33,374 bases of DNA from Desulfovirgula sp. (GCA_020725525.1 DYEX01000007.1:1-33374), one strand, 5' to 3'; shown: positions 22,879-31,626, counted from the stretch's first letter. The notes: generated from the sequence alone by a model not told the origin. Translations and numbers: made by a program.

Positions 22879-22916
22879 TTAAAACCAGGCCCGGTGCCGG
22901 GGCCTGGTTTTAATCT
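22879..22916 (+). terminator. Intrinsic terminator after ferredoxin
   Basis: A perfect 14-bp stem TTAAAACCAGGCCC (22879-22892) / GGGCCTGGTTTTAA (22900-22913), loop GGTGCCG, with the T-run inside the 3' arm. The symmetric A/T flanks allow function on both strands. Confidence 0.88.
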
Positions 22917-22955
22917 GCCCGTTAACCCAGGTCAAAAAGCAGAGGAGGTGAGCAG

Positions 22956-23150
22956 GTGAAAGAAGAACAAAACATTTCCGTGGAACCGCGGGTTCTGGAA
23001 GCAGTAAAACAGGCAGCGGTTGACGGCCGGCTGACCTGCACGGCCGCACGACGGCTGGCCGGGGAACTTGACGTGCCGGTCCGGGTGGTAGGGGCGGCCT
23101 GCGATGCCCTGGGCATCAAGATTAAGGCCTGCGAGCTGGGTTGCTTTTAG
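22956..23150 (+). CDS. Small conserved-looking protein with C-terminal CxxxC, function unknown
   Basis: A 64-residue ORF starting at GTG 22956 with an excellent GAGGAGGTG ribosome site. The middle (RLTCTAARRLAGELDVPVRVVGAACDALGIKI) looks like a small helical, helix-turn-helix-like fold. It ends in ACELGCF, giving C59-x3-C63 at the terminus, with C28 and C49 further in. It lies between a ferredoxin and fdhD; its stop TAG abuts the fdhD stop on the other strand, forming TAGCTA. A metal-binding or regulatory role in formate dehydrogenase/pterin enzyme maturation is possible, but no function is known to me. Confidence 0.75.
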   Translation: MKEEQNISVEPRVLEAVKQAAVDGRLTCTAARRLAGELDVPVRVVGAACDALGIKIKACELGCF

Positions 23151-23942
23151 CTACGGCACGATAACCCGTTCACCATGGGTATATATGTTCATTCTGTCGT
23201 CCCGGGCAAATCCCACCACGGTGATGCCCACCGCTTTAGCCATTTCCAGGGCCAGGTCGGTGGGTGCGCCCCGGGCAATGAGAATGGGGATGCCCATGCG
23301 GGCCACCTTGACCAGAATTTCCGAAGAAACGCGGCCGCTGAAAACCAGCAGTTTATCCCTTAAGTCCATATCATCCAGAAAGGCGCGGCCAAAGATCTTA
23401 TCCACGGCATTATGCCGGCCGATATCCTCATAAAACAGCAGGCGTTCGTTCTGAGAGTACAGGGCTGCTCCATGGGTACCGCCGGTGGATTGAAACATGG
23501 CGGCTTCTTCTTCCAGCTCCCGGGCGAAGTTAAGTATTGAGTCGGCCCTGATGATCAGGGATGAGGTTACCGGTGATATACCCCGGGCATCATTGATAAA
23601 ATAAAAGGAGGTACGACCCCGGCCGCAGCAGGTGGTGATGTAGCGCTTTAAAAAGTTCTTCCGGCCTGGAACCGGTCTTGAAGTTTCCACCCAGATCAAT
23701 CCTTCCTCGGGCCGGATAAAGACACCCATTAAGTCCGTGCGTTTTTGGAGGATGCCTTCGGAGCAGAGGAAACCCACTGCCAGCTCTTCCAGGTGATCCG
23801 GCGAACAGACCAGGGTAACCAGTTCCTCATCATTCAAAAATAGGGTTACCGGTACTTCTCTGATCACCTGATCTTCGATAACCGCCGTGTGATGACCGGT
23901 TACTTTTTTTATGGTTACGGTGGTGGTTTTGGGTAAGACCAT
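23151..23942 (-). CDS. fdhD: Formate dehydrogenase accessory sulfurtransferase FdhD
   Basis: FdhD passes sulfur from a cysteine desulfurase to the bis-pterin cofactor of formate dehydrogenases. The 263-residue protein has EVPVTLFLNDEELVTLVCSPDHLEELAVGFL, the Cys loop, GGTHGAALYS, EDIGRHNAVDKIFG, FSGRVSSEILVKVARMGIP and GFARDDRMNIYTHGERVI. The loop reads TTCCGRGR (C105, C106) rather than the C-x2-C of E. coli FdhD. The ATG at 23942 follows AAAGGAGG. No formate dehydrogenase gene is in the window. Confidence 0.94.
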   Translation of the reverse strand: MVLPKTTTVTIKKVTGHHTAVIEDQVIREVPVTLFLNDEELVTLVCSPDHLEELAVGFLCSEGILQKRTDLMGVFIRPEEGLIWVETSRPVPGRKNFLKRYITTCCGRGRTSFYFINDARGISPVTSSLIIRADSILNFARELEEEAAMFQSTGGTHGAALYSQNERLLFYEDIGRHNAVDKIFGRAFLDDMDLRDKLLVFSGRVSSEILVKVARMGIPILIARGAPTDLALEMAKAVGITVVGFARDDRMNIYTHGERVIVP

Positions 23943-23966
23943 GGGGTTTACCTCCTTTACTGTCCC

Positions 23967-24005
23967 ATTTTACCCTTTTATACGTCATACTTCAACCACT
24001 TGAAG
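23967..24005 (-). promoter_or_regulatory. fdhD promoter with palindromic operator
   Basis: On the minus strand, TTGAAG (23995-23990), 17 bases, then TAAAAT (23972-23967) make a good sigma-A promoter. The -35 box is one half of a perfect inverted repeat CTTCAA-CCAC-TTGAAG (23990-24005), so a repressor bound there would block it. Confidence 0.65.
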
Positions 24006-24101
24006 GCGCATAACTACTTAGACGGCAGTCGTTTTCGTAAGTGTCCCCGGTACGGGACTTTTCAGGGGTGGCTTATTATACTTAAGCTGGAGGTTTTGGC
24101 C

Positions 24102-24593
24102 ATGTGGCGGGTAGGTATTCTCACAGCCAGTGACAAGGGCTCCCGGGGTGAACGGGAAGATAAGAGCGCGCAGGTGATCCGGGATATGGTGGCAGATATC
24201 GGCGGGGAAGTAGTGGATTACCGTATTATTCCCGATGACCTGGATGTGCTGAAAGAAACGCTGATTACTATGGTAGACCGGGGAAAACTGGACCTGGTTT
24301 TAACCACTGGAGGTACGGGTTTTAGCCCGCGGGATAACACCCCCGAGGCAACCCGGGCGGTTATTGAGCGGGAAGTGCCGGGTATTCCCGAGGCGATGCG
24401 CTACGAAAGCCTCAAAAAAACGCCCCGGGCCATGCTCAGCCGGGCTGTGGCCGGCATCCGTCACCAGACGCTCATCATCAACCTGCCGGGCAGTGCTAAG
24501 GCAGTACGGGAATGCCTGGAGGTAATATTACCGGCCCTTTCCCACGGGTTGGAAATACTGACCGGCCGGAGCGGGGAGTGCGGGGCGGACTAA
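24102..24593 (+). CDS. mogA: Molybdopterin adenylyltransferase MogA/MoaB
   Basis: Adenylylates molybdopterin before metal insertion by MoeA. The protein of 163 residues has VGILTASDKGSRGEREDKS, LVLTTGGTGFSPRDNTPEATR (the TTGGTG-RD active-site signature), RYESLKKTPRAMLSRAVAG and the NLPGSAKAVRECLEVI block. The ATG at 24102 has CTGGAGG upstream. An upstream ATG-type extension from 24000 is not supported by family length. It supplies the step between the MoaD/MoeB stage and the two MoeA proteins in this window. Confidence 0.93.
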   Translation: MWRVGILTASDKGSRGEREDKSAQVIRDMVADIGGEVVDYRIIPDDLDVLKETLITMVDRGKLDLVLTTGGTGFSPRDNTPEATRAVIEREVPGIPEAMRYESLKKTPRAMLSRAVAGIRHQTLIINLPGSAKAVRECLEVILPALSHGLEILTGRSGECGAD

Positions 24594-24601
24594 GGGGAGT
24601 T

Positions 24602-24754
24602 TTGCCTGCGGTAAAAGCTTACGGCTGGGTTTCCCAGCCGGACTACGGGGAGAAGGTGGGGGACAACAGGTCCGGCCCTGTCCCCGAGGTCACGCCCGGC
24701 GGAAGGGCGCTGGAGTTTGTTCAAGGAAACCGTGGTGGACTTATGGTGATATAA
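24602..24754 (+). CDS. Possible 50-residue peptide downstream of mogA
   Basis: A TTG-start frame of 50 codons begins nine bases after the mogA stop, behind AAGGGGAG (spacing short, about 2-3 bases). The product (starts MPAVKAYGWVSQPDYGEK, contains NRSGPVPEVTPGGRALEF) has a natural-looking composition but matches no family I recognise. It ends just before a strong hairpin. It may be translationally coupled to mogA, or simply an untranslated GC-rich tail. Confidence 0.35.
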   Translation: MPAVKAYGWVSQPDYGEKVGDNRSGPVPEVTPGGRALEFVQGNRGGLMVI

Positions 24755-24757
24755 AGA

Positions 24758-24793
24758 AAGAGAGAGCCTTGCTTTAGCAAGGTTCTCTCTTAA
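24758..24793. terminator. Bidirectional terminator between mogA and the minus-strand PPOX gene
   Basis: A 15-bp stem (24758-24772 with 24777-24791; TTTA loop) separates convergent genes. On the minus strand it is followed by a T-rich stretch, so it best terminates the PPOX operon. Confidence 0.8.
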
Positions 24794-24811
24794 TGAGTCT
24801 AGATAAAAAAA

Positions 24812-25207
24812 TCAACTGATTTTTTCTCCCGGGTTACTTACCGAAAGATCGTAAATCTCATCTATATATATTTTTACTGCTGCTTTGGGCTTGGGTACAC
24901 CCATTTGAGCAAATTCTTCAACAAAGCGTTCATAAAGGGGGCCTTCAAAAACCAACTCGGCCCGGCCAACAAATCGATAGCCTTTCATTGACTGCCGGTC
25001 GGCAACCACTACGGCAACTTTGGGGTTTTCCAGTAAGTTCCGGTAAGTTTGCTTTCCAATCGCTTCACCAAACGCCAGGGTTTGATGATCTAGCACCGCC
25101 ATGGAAGCCTTGGGGGCTGCAGACGGCTGCCCCGTTTTATCAGCAGTTACTATAAAGCACAGCTCCCTCTCAATGATGGACTTCATTTCCTCAGTAATCT
25201 CAGGCAT
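24812..25207 (-). CDS. Pyridoxamine 5'-phosphate oxidase-fold, flavin-binding protein
   Basis: A 131-residue split-barrel protein (LCFIVTADKTGQPSAAPKAS, TLAFGEAIGKQTYRNLLENPKVAVVVADRQSMKGYRFVGRAELV). The family binds FMN, F420 or haem; members include redox enzymes and stress proteins. The ATG follows AGGGGGGG. On the same strand, immediately upstream, there is a short ORF (25225-25362) and a promoter with a Crp/Fnr-type palindrome, so it is probably controlled by the adjacent regulator. Specific substrate unknown. Confidence 0.85.
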   Translation of the reverse strand: MPEITEEMKSIIERELCFIVTADKTGQPSAAPKASMAVLDHQTLAFGEAIGKQTYRNLLENPKVAVVVADRQSMKGYRFVGRAELVFEGPLYERFVEEFAQMGVPKPKAAVKIYIDEIYDLSVSNPGEKIS

Positions 25208-25224
25208 AGGTACCCCCCCTAAAC

Positions 25225-25362
25225 TTATTTCGCAGATTCATCACTTAAAAATGCCGCCTGTAATAATGCTTCGGCTTTTTCTACCTTGAACAGTACTTCA
25301 TTTTCTTTGACGCATGCTTTTCCGCTCAAGCGGTAACCGGCCTTGCCGGATGCCGCGACTAC
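25225..25362 (-). CDS. Short ORF without a standard start codon upstream of PPOX gene
   Basis: A 45-codon open frame on the minus strand reads VVAASGKAGYRLSGKACV at its start, then KENEVLFKVEKAEALLQAA, and ends 17 bp before the PPOX gene. It is preceded by an excellent AGGGGAGGTGAG, but the first codons after the in-frame stop are GTA and GTC, not ATG/GTG/TTG. The only normal start in frame is a TTG at 25329, far from the ribosome site. Either a non-standard start, a decayed gene or a sequencing error in the start codon. Confidence 0.4.
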   Translation of the reverse strand, partial: VVAASGKAGYRLSGKACVKENEVLFKVEKAEALLQAAFLSDESAK

Positions 25363-25394
25363 CTACTCACCTCCCCTTAAAAAAGCTTAACTTG

Positions 25395-25437
25395 ATATTA
25401 ACACCTGCCCGGGGAGGGAGCTGTAAAAGATTTTACA
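25395..25437 (-). promoter_or_regulatory. Promoter and Crp/Fnr-type palindrome before PPOX operon
   Basis: Minus strand: the perfect palindrome TGTAAAAGATTTTACA (25422-25437), then 21 bases, then a -10-like TAATAT (25400-25395). With a start near 25388 the palindrome centres at about -41.5, the class II activator position. Confidence 0.65.
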
Positions 25438-25451
25438 TTGTCACACGAAAT

Positions 25452-26120
25452 TTAAAAGCATCGATCACGTAAAACATAGTACTTTTCTTCCCGGTAGAGG
25501 TAATTACTCGTGGCCAGTTCTTTCAGCACCTGTGCCACCATTACCCGGGATGCTCCTACCATGGAAGCTATTTCCTGCTGAGTTAGATGGAGCTTGATAC
25601 GCGTACCTTCAGGGCAGACTTCACCGTGTTCCCGGGCCAGCCGTATTAATAAACTTAACACTTTCTCCCGGGTAGTAAGCGAATTTAATTCGGCCACCTG
25701 CTCCCAGGTAGCATAGAGACGGCTTCCCAGGCTGGCAATAACCTGCCACGCCAGATCCGGTGATTTTTTGATTTCCTCTTCCATGAGGCGTCTGCTGATG
25801 CTGCAAACTTTGGCGTCTTCTAAAGCGATGGCAGTTGCCGGATGACATTTTTCCTGAAACAGAGCAGCTTCACCGATGGTTTCGCCCCGGGTAATGATTT
25901 GCAAAATTGTCTCCCGGCCATCTTCGCTTACCCGTACCATTTTAAAACTTCCTTCCTTAACCAGGCAAACAGTATCTACTTTATCCCCCTGGTAAAAAAG
26001 AACCTCTCCCCTCCGGATATAGCGTTTTGTAGCAGCCTGGCAAATGGGCCGAAAGGTTTCCCTCTCCACACCAGTAAAAAGGGGAATATCCTTAAGGCAA
26101 AGGCAACGTTTTACTTCCAT
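25452..26120 (-). CDS. Crp/Fnr-family transcriptional regulator
   Basis: A 222-residue regulator: cyclic-nucleotide-binding-type beta-barrel (KDIPLFTGVERETF, IRRGEVLFYQGDKVDTVCLVKEGSFKMVRVSEDGRETILQIITRGETIGEAALF), long dimer helix, then a C-terminal helix-turn-helix (LTQQEIASMVGASRVMVAQVLKELATSNYL). The recognition helix has GASR-MVAQ. The start is ATG 26120 with GGG upstream; upstream in-frame codons on the minus strand derive from a recombinase relic and the intergenic region. Cysteines near the N-terminus (C6, C8) and elsewhere are not in the classic Fnr iron-sulfur pattern. The effector is unknown. Two matching palindromes flank the gene. Confidence 0.9.
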   Translation of the reverse strand: MEVKRCLCLKDIPLFTGVERETFRPICQAATKRYIRRGEVLFYQGDKVDTVCLVKEGSFKMVRVSEDGRETILQIITRGETIGEAALFQEKCHPATAIALEDAKVCSISRRLMEEEIKKSPDLAWQVIASLGSRLYATWEQVAELNSLTTREKVLSLLIRLAREHGEVCPEGTRIKLHLTQQEIASMVGASRVMVAQVLKELATSNYLYREEKYYVLRDRCF

Positions 26121-26181
26121 CTTCTTTTCCCTGCCCATCAAATTTTCATTCAACTTAATTTTGCCTGTTTCTAAACACATA

Positions 26182-26224
26182 ATTTTACCACAACTTTTTT
26201 TCAGACAATGTAAAAATTTTAACA
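26182..26224 (-). promoter_or_regulatory. Promoter and palindrome of the Crp/Fnr regulator gene
   Basis: Minus strand: TGTTAAAATTTTTACA (26224-26209, near-palindromic), then 21 bases, then TAAAAT (26187-26182). The spacing is identical to that before the PPOX operon, which points to autoregulation. Confidence 0.6.
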
Positions 26225-26243
26225 TGTAGCGTTCGTTGCCGGG

Positions 26244-26505
26244 CGGCTGGGGTACTCCAGCGTGCAGATTACCCCTGAACACATACTCCCACATCCGTCC
26301 CGACGCCCAGGCAGAGACAGTGAAAACCATCGAGAGCATCTTCAGCAAGCAGGTTTGCAAATGTTTGCAACTGGAGAAAAAAGACCGGGAAGCCTCGATT
26401 TTCGGGATTTCCCAACTCCTGTACAGATACTGCATGTATAAAAAACTTTTTTGTGGGGAAAATGTTTCTAGGGCAGCTAAGAAATGTTTGCACAAAAAGC
26501 AGTGA
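26244..26505 (+). pseudogene. Relic of a tyrosine recombinase (integrase) C-terminus
   Basis: Translated in two frames, RLGYSSVQIT (26244-26273) and then LNTYSHIRPDAQAETVKTIESIF (26275-26343) match the usual C-terminal end of phage-type integrases (LGHSS-x-IT-L-TYSH). A single extra C at about 26274 breaks the frame, and the LGH motif has become LGY. The catalytic core upstream is absent. The in-frame continuation to 26505 is not recognisable. This is a dead remnant of a former mobile element, lying between the regulator and groES. Confidence 0.72.
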
Positions 26506-26595
26506 TAACAGCTCACTGGCGGGAGAAAAAGCGAGATAATTCCCTGTAATTTCCCTTGACCGGTGAAAAAGGGGAATTAAGTCTTTTGAGGACAG

Positions 26596-26624
26596 TTGCT
26601 TTTGCCCTTCCCCCTTTATATTAT
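26596..26624 (+). promoter_or_regulatory. groESL promoter
   Basis: TTGCTT (26596-26601), 17 bases, TATTAT (26619-26624), just upstream of the CIRCE operator. Confidence 0.85.
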
Positions 26625-26636
26625 AGTACTTGGGTA

Positions 26637-26663
26637 TTAGCACTCGGTTTAAATGAGTGCTAA
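26637..26663 (+). promoter_or_regulatory. CIRCE operator (HrcA binding site)
   Basis: TTAGCACTC-N9-GAGTGCTAA is a perfect match to the CIRCE consensus. It lies at the transcription start of groES-groEL, where HrcA represses chaperonin expression except on heat stress. Confidence 0.98.
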
Positions 26664-26706
26664 CAATAGAGGAAACCAATCTCTTATCTTAAAGGAGGGG
26701 TTTTAG

Positions 26707-26997
26707 GTGAGGATTAGACCATTAGGTGAACGGGTGGTTGTCAAGCCGCTGCCCAGCGAGGAGAAGACCAAGGGGGGCATTGTGCTGCCTGAAACCGCCA
26801 AGGAAAAGCCCCAGGAGGGGGAAGTGGTGGCGGTAGGTCCGGGCCGGCTTCTGGAAAATGGTACCCGTGTGGCCATTGATCTCAAGGTGGGAGACAGGGT
26901 GCTGTTCTCCAAGTATGCCGGCAACGAGGTCAAGATAGATGATGAAGAGTATCTGATCATGCGCGAAGCTGACATCCTTGGAGTTATTGAAAAATAA
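26707..26997 (+). CDS. groES: Co-chaperonin GroES
   Basis: The 96-residue lid of the GroEL chamber. It starts [28 protein letters not shown] and carries the mobile loop and [20 protein letters not shown]. The start is GTG 26707 behind AAAGGAGGGG. It is first in the groES-groEL operon, with a CIRCE-controlled promoter. Intact and of normal length. Confidence 0.98.
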   Translation: MRIRPLGERVVVKPLPSEEKTKGGIVLPETAKEKPQEGEVVAVGPGRLLENGTRVAIDLKVGDRVLFSKYAGNEVKIDDEEYLIMREADILGVIEK

Positions 26998-27018
26998 CTG
27001 TAGCTTTGGAACGCGTGA

Positions 27019-28665
<1,647 letters not shown>

Positions 28666-28674
28666 TTTAGCGGC

Positions 28675-28710
28675 TAAGTCCCCGTGGAGTTTCGCGGGGA
28701 CTTAATTTTT
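28675..28710 (+). terminator. Intrinsic terminator after groEL
   Basis: TAAGTCCCCG (28675-28684) / CGGGGACTTA (28695-28704) stem followed by ATTTTT. Confidence 0.88.
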
Positions 28711-28756
28711 GCTAACCGTAAATGAAAAGCAGGTTTTTTGAAAGGAGTTGAGGGTC

Positions 28757-29677
28757 TTGCCCGTCTTTAATGATATTGCGGAATTGATTGGTGGTACCCC
28801 CATGCTCCGGTTGCAAAAAGTGGCTGCCGGATTGCCTGCCGCTGTTCTGGCCAAGCTGGAATATTTTAACCCCGGCGGCAGCGTTAAAGACCGGATTGCT
28901 TACAACATGATCCGTGAGGCGGAGGAAAAAGGGTTAATCAATAAAGACACCCTGATCATCGAGCCCACCAGCGGCAATACCGGCATTGGCCTGGCCATGG
29001 TTTGCGCGGCCCGGGGTTACCGGCTGGTGCTGACCATGCCTGAAACCATGAGTGTGGAACGGCGCAGGCTTCTCGCCGCTTACGGGGCCGAAGTGGTCCT
29101 TACCCCCGGGAATGAGGGCATGGCCGGGGCCGTACGCAAAGCCCGGGAGCTGGCGGCCTCCCACCCCAATGCCTTTGTGCCGCAACAATTTGCCAACCCG
29201 GCCAACCCGGCCGCCCACCGGGCCACAACCGCTGAGGAAATCTGGCGGGATACCGGAGGGGAGGTGGATTTCTTTGTGGCCGGTGTTGGTACTGGGGGGA
29301 CCATTACCGGGGTGGCGTCCGTTCTGAAAGCCCGCCGCCCCTCCCTGAGGGCGGTGGCGGTGGAACCGGTCGCCTCACCGGTGCTTTCCGGCGGGCAGCC
29401 CGGCCCGCACAAAATTCAGGGGATCGGTGCAGGCTTTGTACCGGAAGTACTTGATACGGCGTTGTTGGACGAAGTCATTCAGGTTACCGATGAAGATGCG
29501 CTGGACACCGCCCGTCGCCTGGCCCGGGAGGAGGGCCTGCTGGTGGGTATTTCTGCGGGGGCGGCCGTCTGGGCGGCTTTACAGGTGGCCGGCCGGCCGG
29601 AAAACCGGGGTAAGACCGTGGTGGTTTTGCTCCCGGACACCGGGGAGCGTTATTTGTCTACTGAGTTGTTTGTGTAA
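28757..29677 (+). CDS. cysK: Cysteine synthase (O-acetylserine sulfhydrylase)
   Basis: A PLP enzyme making cysteine from O-acetylserine and sulfide. The PLP lysine is K44 ([11 protein letters not shown]). Other blocks are [19 protein letters not shown], the phosphate loop [12 protein letters not shown], and [16 protein letters not shown]. The start chosen is TTG 28757 ([15 protein letters not shown]), nine bases after AAAGGAG; TTG 28748 would sit at the ribosome site itself. Length is 306 residues. It appears monocistronic, between the groEL terminator and a 205-bp gap that shows no gene. Confidence 0.94.
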   Translation: MPVFNDIAELIGGTPMLRLQKVAAGLPAAVLAKLEYFNPGGSVKDRIAYNMIREAEEKGLINKDTLIIEPTSGNTGIGLAMVCAARGYRLVLTMPETMSVERRRLLAAYGAEVVLTPGNEGMAGAVRKARELAASHPNAFVPQQFANPANPAAHRATTAEEIWRDTGGEVDFFVAGVGTGGTITGVASVLKARRPSLRAVAVEPVASPVLSGGQPGPHKIQGIGAGFVPEVLDTALLDEVIQVTDEDALDTARRLAREEGLLVGISAGAAVWAALQVAGRPENRGKTVVVLLPDTGERYLSTELFV

Positions 29678-29882
29678 GCTCACCGTGTGAAAACCAGAGG
29701 TTTGTTCCGGTCGTAAAAACCGGGTTGTCGGCCCGTGGAGCGTCTGGTATTTTTGACAACAGCTGTTCGGGGTAGAGCTTCCGGATTTACCCGGTGGGAG
29801 TTTACTTGCCTGGCAGGAATCTCTGCCTGATTGGTAGAATATGAAGGGCAGTCCTGGTTGTTCAAAGTAGGAGACTTGATGA

Positions 29883-30827
29883 ATGAGCATGCCTCAACAA
29901 GCGCCAGAATATCGCTTTCTTGAAGAGGGGCCGGGGTTATTAACCACCGGCCTGGAGCGCCCCTTTGTCAATCCCTACCTGGCCATCCTGGTGGGGGTGG
30001 TGGGAGCCGCCTTTTCTTCCATCTTTACCAAACTGGCCATGGCCCCACCCCTGGTTATTGCCTTTTACCGGTTGGGGTTTACCGTGCTCATGATTGCTCC
30101 CATTGCCCTGACCAGGGGACGGGAAGAACTGCGATCCATGGGCCGGCGGGACATAGTGCTGGCCTGCCTTTCCGGCGTGCTGCTGGCATTGCATTTCACT
30201 GCCTGGATTACTTCCCTTGAGTACACATCCATTGCCAGCTCCACCGTGCTGGTCACCATGCAACCCTTATTTGTGGTTTTAGGTGGCTACCTGATTTTTA
30301 AAGAAAAAATCGCCCGCACGGGGCTTGTGGGGGCAGCCCTGGCTTTAACCGGCAGCACTATTGTGGGTGTGGGTGATTTTCAGATCGGCGGGCAGGCTTT
30401 TTGGGGAGACATCCTGGCTTTTGCCGGGGCCATTTTTATTGCCGGTTATGTATTGATCGGGCGCGGCTTGCGGCACCGCCTGTCATTATTCCCGTACATT
30501 TTTGTTGTTTACGGGGCCAGTACCGTGACTTTGTTCCTGGGTGCGCTGCTCACCGGCTTGTCCTTTTTTCCTTATCCGCCCTCCACGTGGTTGTGGTTTT
30601 TCCTCCTGGCCCTGGTGCCCACCATTTTCGGGCATACCATTTTTAACTGGGCCCTGCGTTATGTCAAGGCTGCCGTGGTCTCAGTGAGCATACTTGGCGA
30701 GCCGGTGGGGGCAACCATTCTGGCTTATATCATTTTTCACCAGGTGCCTTCACCTTTACAGCTTGTGGGCGGGGCGATTATTATCACGGGCCTGGCCATT
30801 TTTATCCGGGCGGCAGCAGAAAAATAG
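29883..30827 (+). CDS. EamA-family (DMT superfamily) transporter
   Basis: A 314-residue integral membrane protein with about ten hydrophobic segments and two EamA repeats (NPYLAILVGVVGAAFSSIFTKLA; GDILAFAGAIFIAGYVLIGRGL). It has the family's closing pattern ILGEPVGATILAYIIFHQ. The family exports small metabolites such as amino acids or sugars; the substrate is not predictable. ATG 29883 follows AGGAGAC. A hydrophilic N-terminal leader of about 25 residues precedes the first segment. Confidence 0.88.
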   Translation: MSMPQQAPEYRFLEEGPGLLTTGLERPFVNPYLAILVGVVGAAFSSIFTKLAMAPPLVIAFYRLGFTVLMIAPIALTRGREELRSMGRRDIVLACLSGVLLALHFTAWITSLEYTSIASSTVLVTMQPLFVVLGGYLIFKEKIARTGLVGAALALTGSTIVGVGDFQIGGQAFWGDILAFAGAIFIAGYVLIGRGLRHRLSLFPYIFVVYGASTVTLFLGALLTGLSFFPYPPSTWLWFFLLALVPTIFGHTIFNWALRYVKAAVVSVSILGEPVGATILAYIIFHQVPSPLQLVGGAIIITGLAIFIRAAAEK

Positions 30828-30860
30828 CTTGTTCTATTTTGCGGCTGTGGGGGGCATTCT

Positions 30861-31454
30861 GTGAATGGGTTTCATTTATTATCCACCAAAGCGGGCTGGG
30901 TTGGTACTGTTTGGGGTAAGCAGGGGCTGCTGGTCCTGACATTTCCCCGGCCAAGCCGGGAGGAAGCCCTGACTGCCCTGCAGGATGAACCAATGCCTGT
31001 AGAAATTGATGAAGCCGGCGAGCCTGCCGTAAAAAGGTGGCCTCTGATCCTGGAAGAAAGGCTGGACCATTACTTCCAGGGCCGGCCGGTTTCCTTTACG
31101 GATATTCCCGTGGATCTTTCCTGGTGCACCCCCTTTGTGGCCCGGGTGCTGGATTTTGTACGGCGCATCGGGTACGGTGAATTATGGTCGTACCAGCAGG
31201 TGGCGGCAGCCGTCGGCAGCCCCCGGGCCGCCCGGGCCGTGGGCGGGGCTTTGGGGGCCAACCGGGTTCCTCTGGTCATTCCCTGCCACCGGGTAATCCG
31301 CCGGGATGGATCACCCGGCGGTTTTGGCGGCGGCCTGCCCTTAAAACTGCAGCTATTGCAGCTCGAAGGCATACGACCCGGCCCCACCGGGCGATACCAA
31401 TTGACAAATGGCCCTACATGCGTTAATATAAGTAATGCGCGGTTAGTCAAGTGA
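30861..31454 (+). CDS. ogt: Methylated-DNA--protein-cysteine methyltransferase (Ogt type)
   Basis: Repairs O6-alkylguanine by moving the alkyl group to its own cysteine. The active site is C142 in VIPCHRVIRRDG, preceded by the DNA-binding RIGYGELWSYQQVAAAVGSPRAARAVGGALGANRVP. The N-domain (about 1-85) is the usual poorly conserved region. The start is GTG 30861 behind GTGGGGGG. The last 15-20 codons overlap a sigma-A promoter that faces the tRNA-Thr gene, so the extra C-terminal tail may be a by-product of this overlap. Confidence 0.92.
   Translation: MNGFHLLSTKAGWVGTVWGKQGLLVLTFPRPSREEALTALQDEPMPVEIDEAGEPAVKRWPLILEERLDHYFQGRPVSFTDIPVDLSWCTPFVARVLDFVRRIGYGELWSYQQVAAAVGSPRAARAVGGALGANRVPLVIPCHRVIRRDGSPGGFGGGLPLKLQLLQLEGIRPGPTGRYQLTNGPTCVNISNARLVK
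31401..31429 (+). promoter_or_regulatory. tRNA-Thr promoter inside the end of ogt
   Basis: Consensus-like TTGACA (31401-31406), 17 bases, TAATAT (31424-31429), 39 bp before the tRNA. Confidence 0.85.
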
Positions 31455-31468
31455 GACAACAGAAAAGT

Positions 31469-31543
31469 GCTGGTGTGGCTCAGGGGTAGAGCAGCGCACT
31501 CGTAATGCGCAGGTCGTCGGTTCGAATCCGACCACCAGCTCCA
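31469..31543 (+). tRNA. tRNA-Thr (anticodon CGT)
   Basis: A complete cloverleaf: acceptor GCTGGTG/CACCAGC, anticodon stem GCGCA/TGCGC with loop CTCGTAA (anticodon CGT), T-loop GGTTCGAATCC, and encoded TCCA end. Confidence 0.95.
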
Positions 31544-31553
31544 GAAAAGCTGG

Positions 31554-31580
31554 ACGCCGCAAGGGTTTGCGGCGTTTACT
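31554..31580 (+). terminator. Terminator after tRNA-Thr
   Basis: ACGCCGCAA/TTGCGGCGT perfect 9-bp stem with a GGGT loop and a short T-rich tail. Confidence 0.75.
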
Positions 31581-31598
31581 GTTTCTGGTATAGTAGAA

Positions 31599-31626
31599 AG
31601 CCGGGCGCCATTTTCCTACGCCCGGC
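31599..31626 (-). terminator. Terminator of the micro-protein gene
   Basis: On the minus strand, GCCGGGCG and CGCCCGGC pair, followed by TTTCT. Confidence 0.65.

Noticed and set aside
26121-26516. Long N-terminal extension of the Crp/Fnr regulator
   Set aside because: The extra 130 codons lie over the regulator's promoter and the integrase relic; the 222-residue form matches family length.
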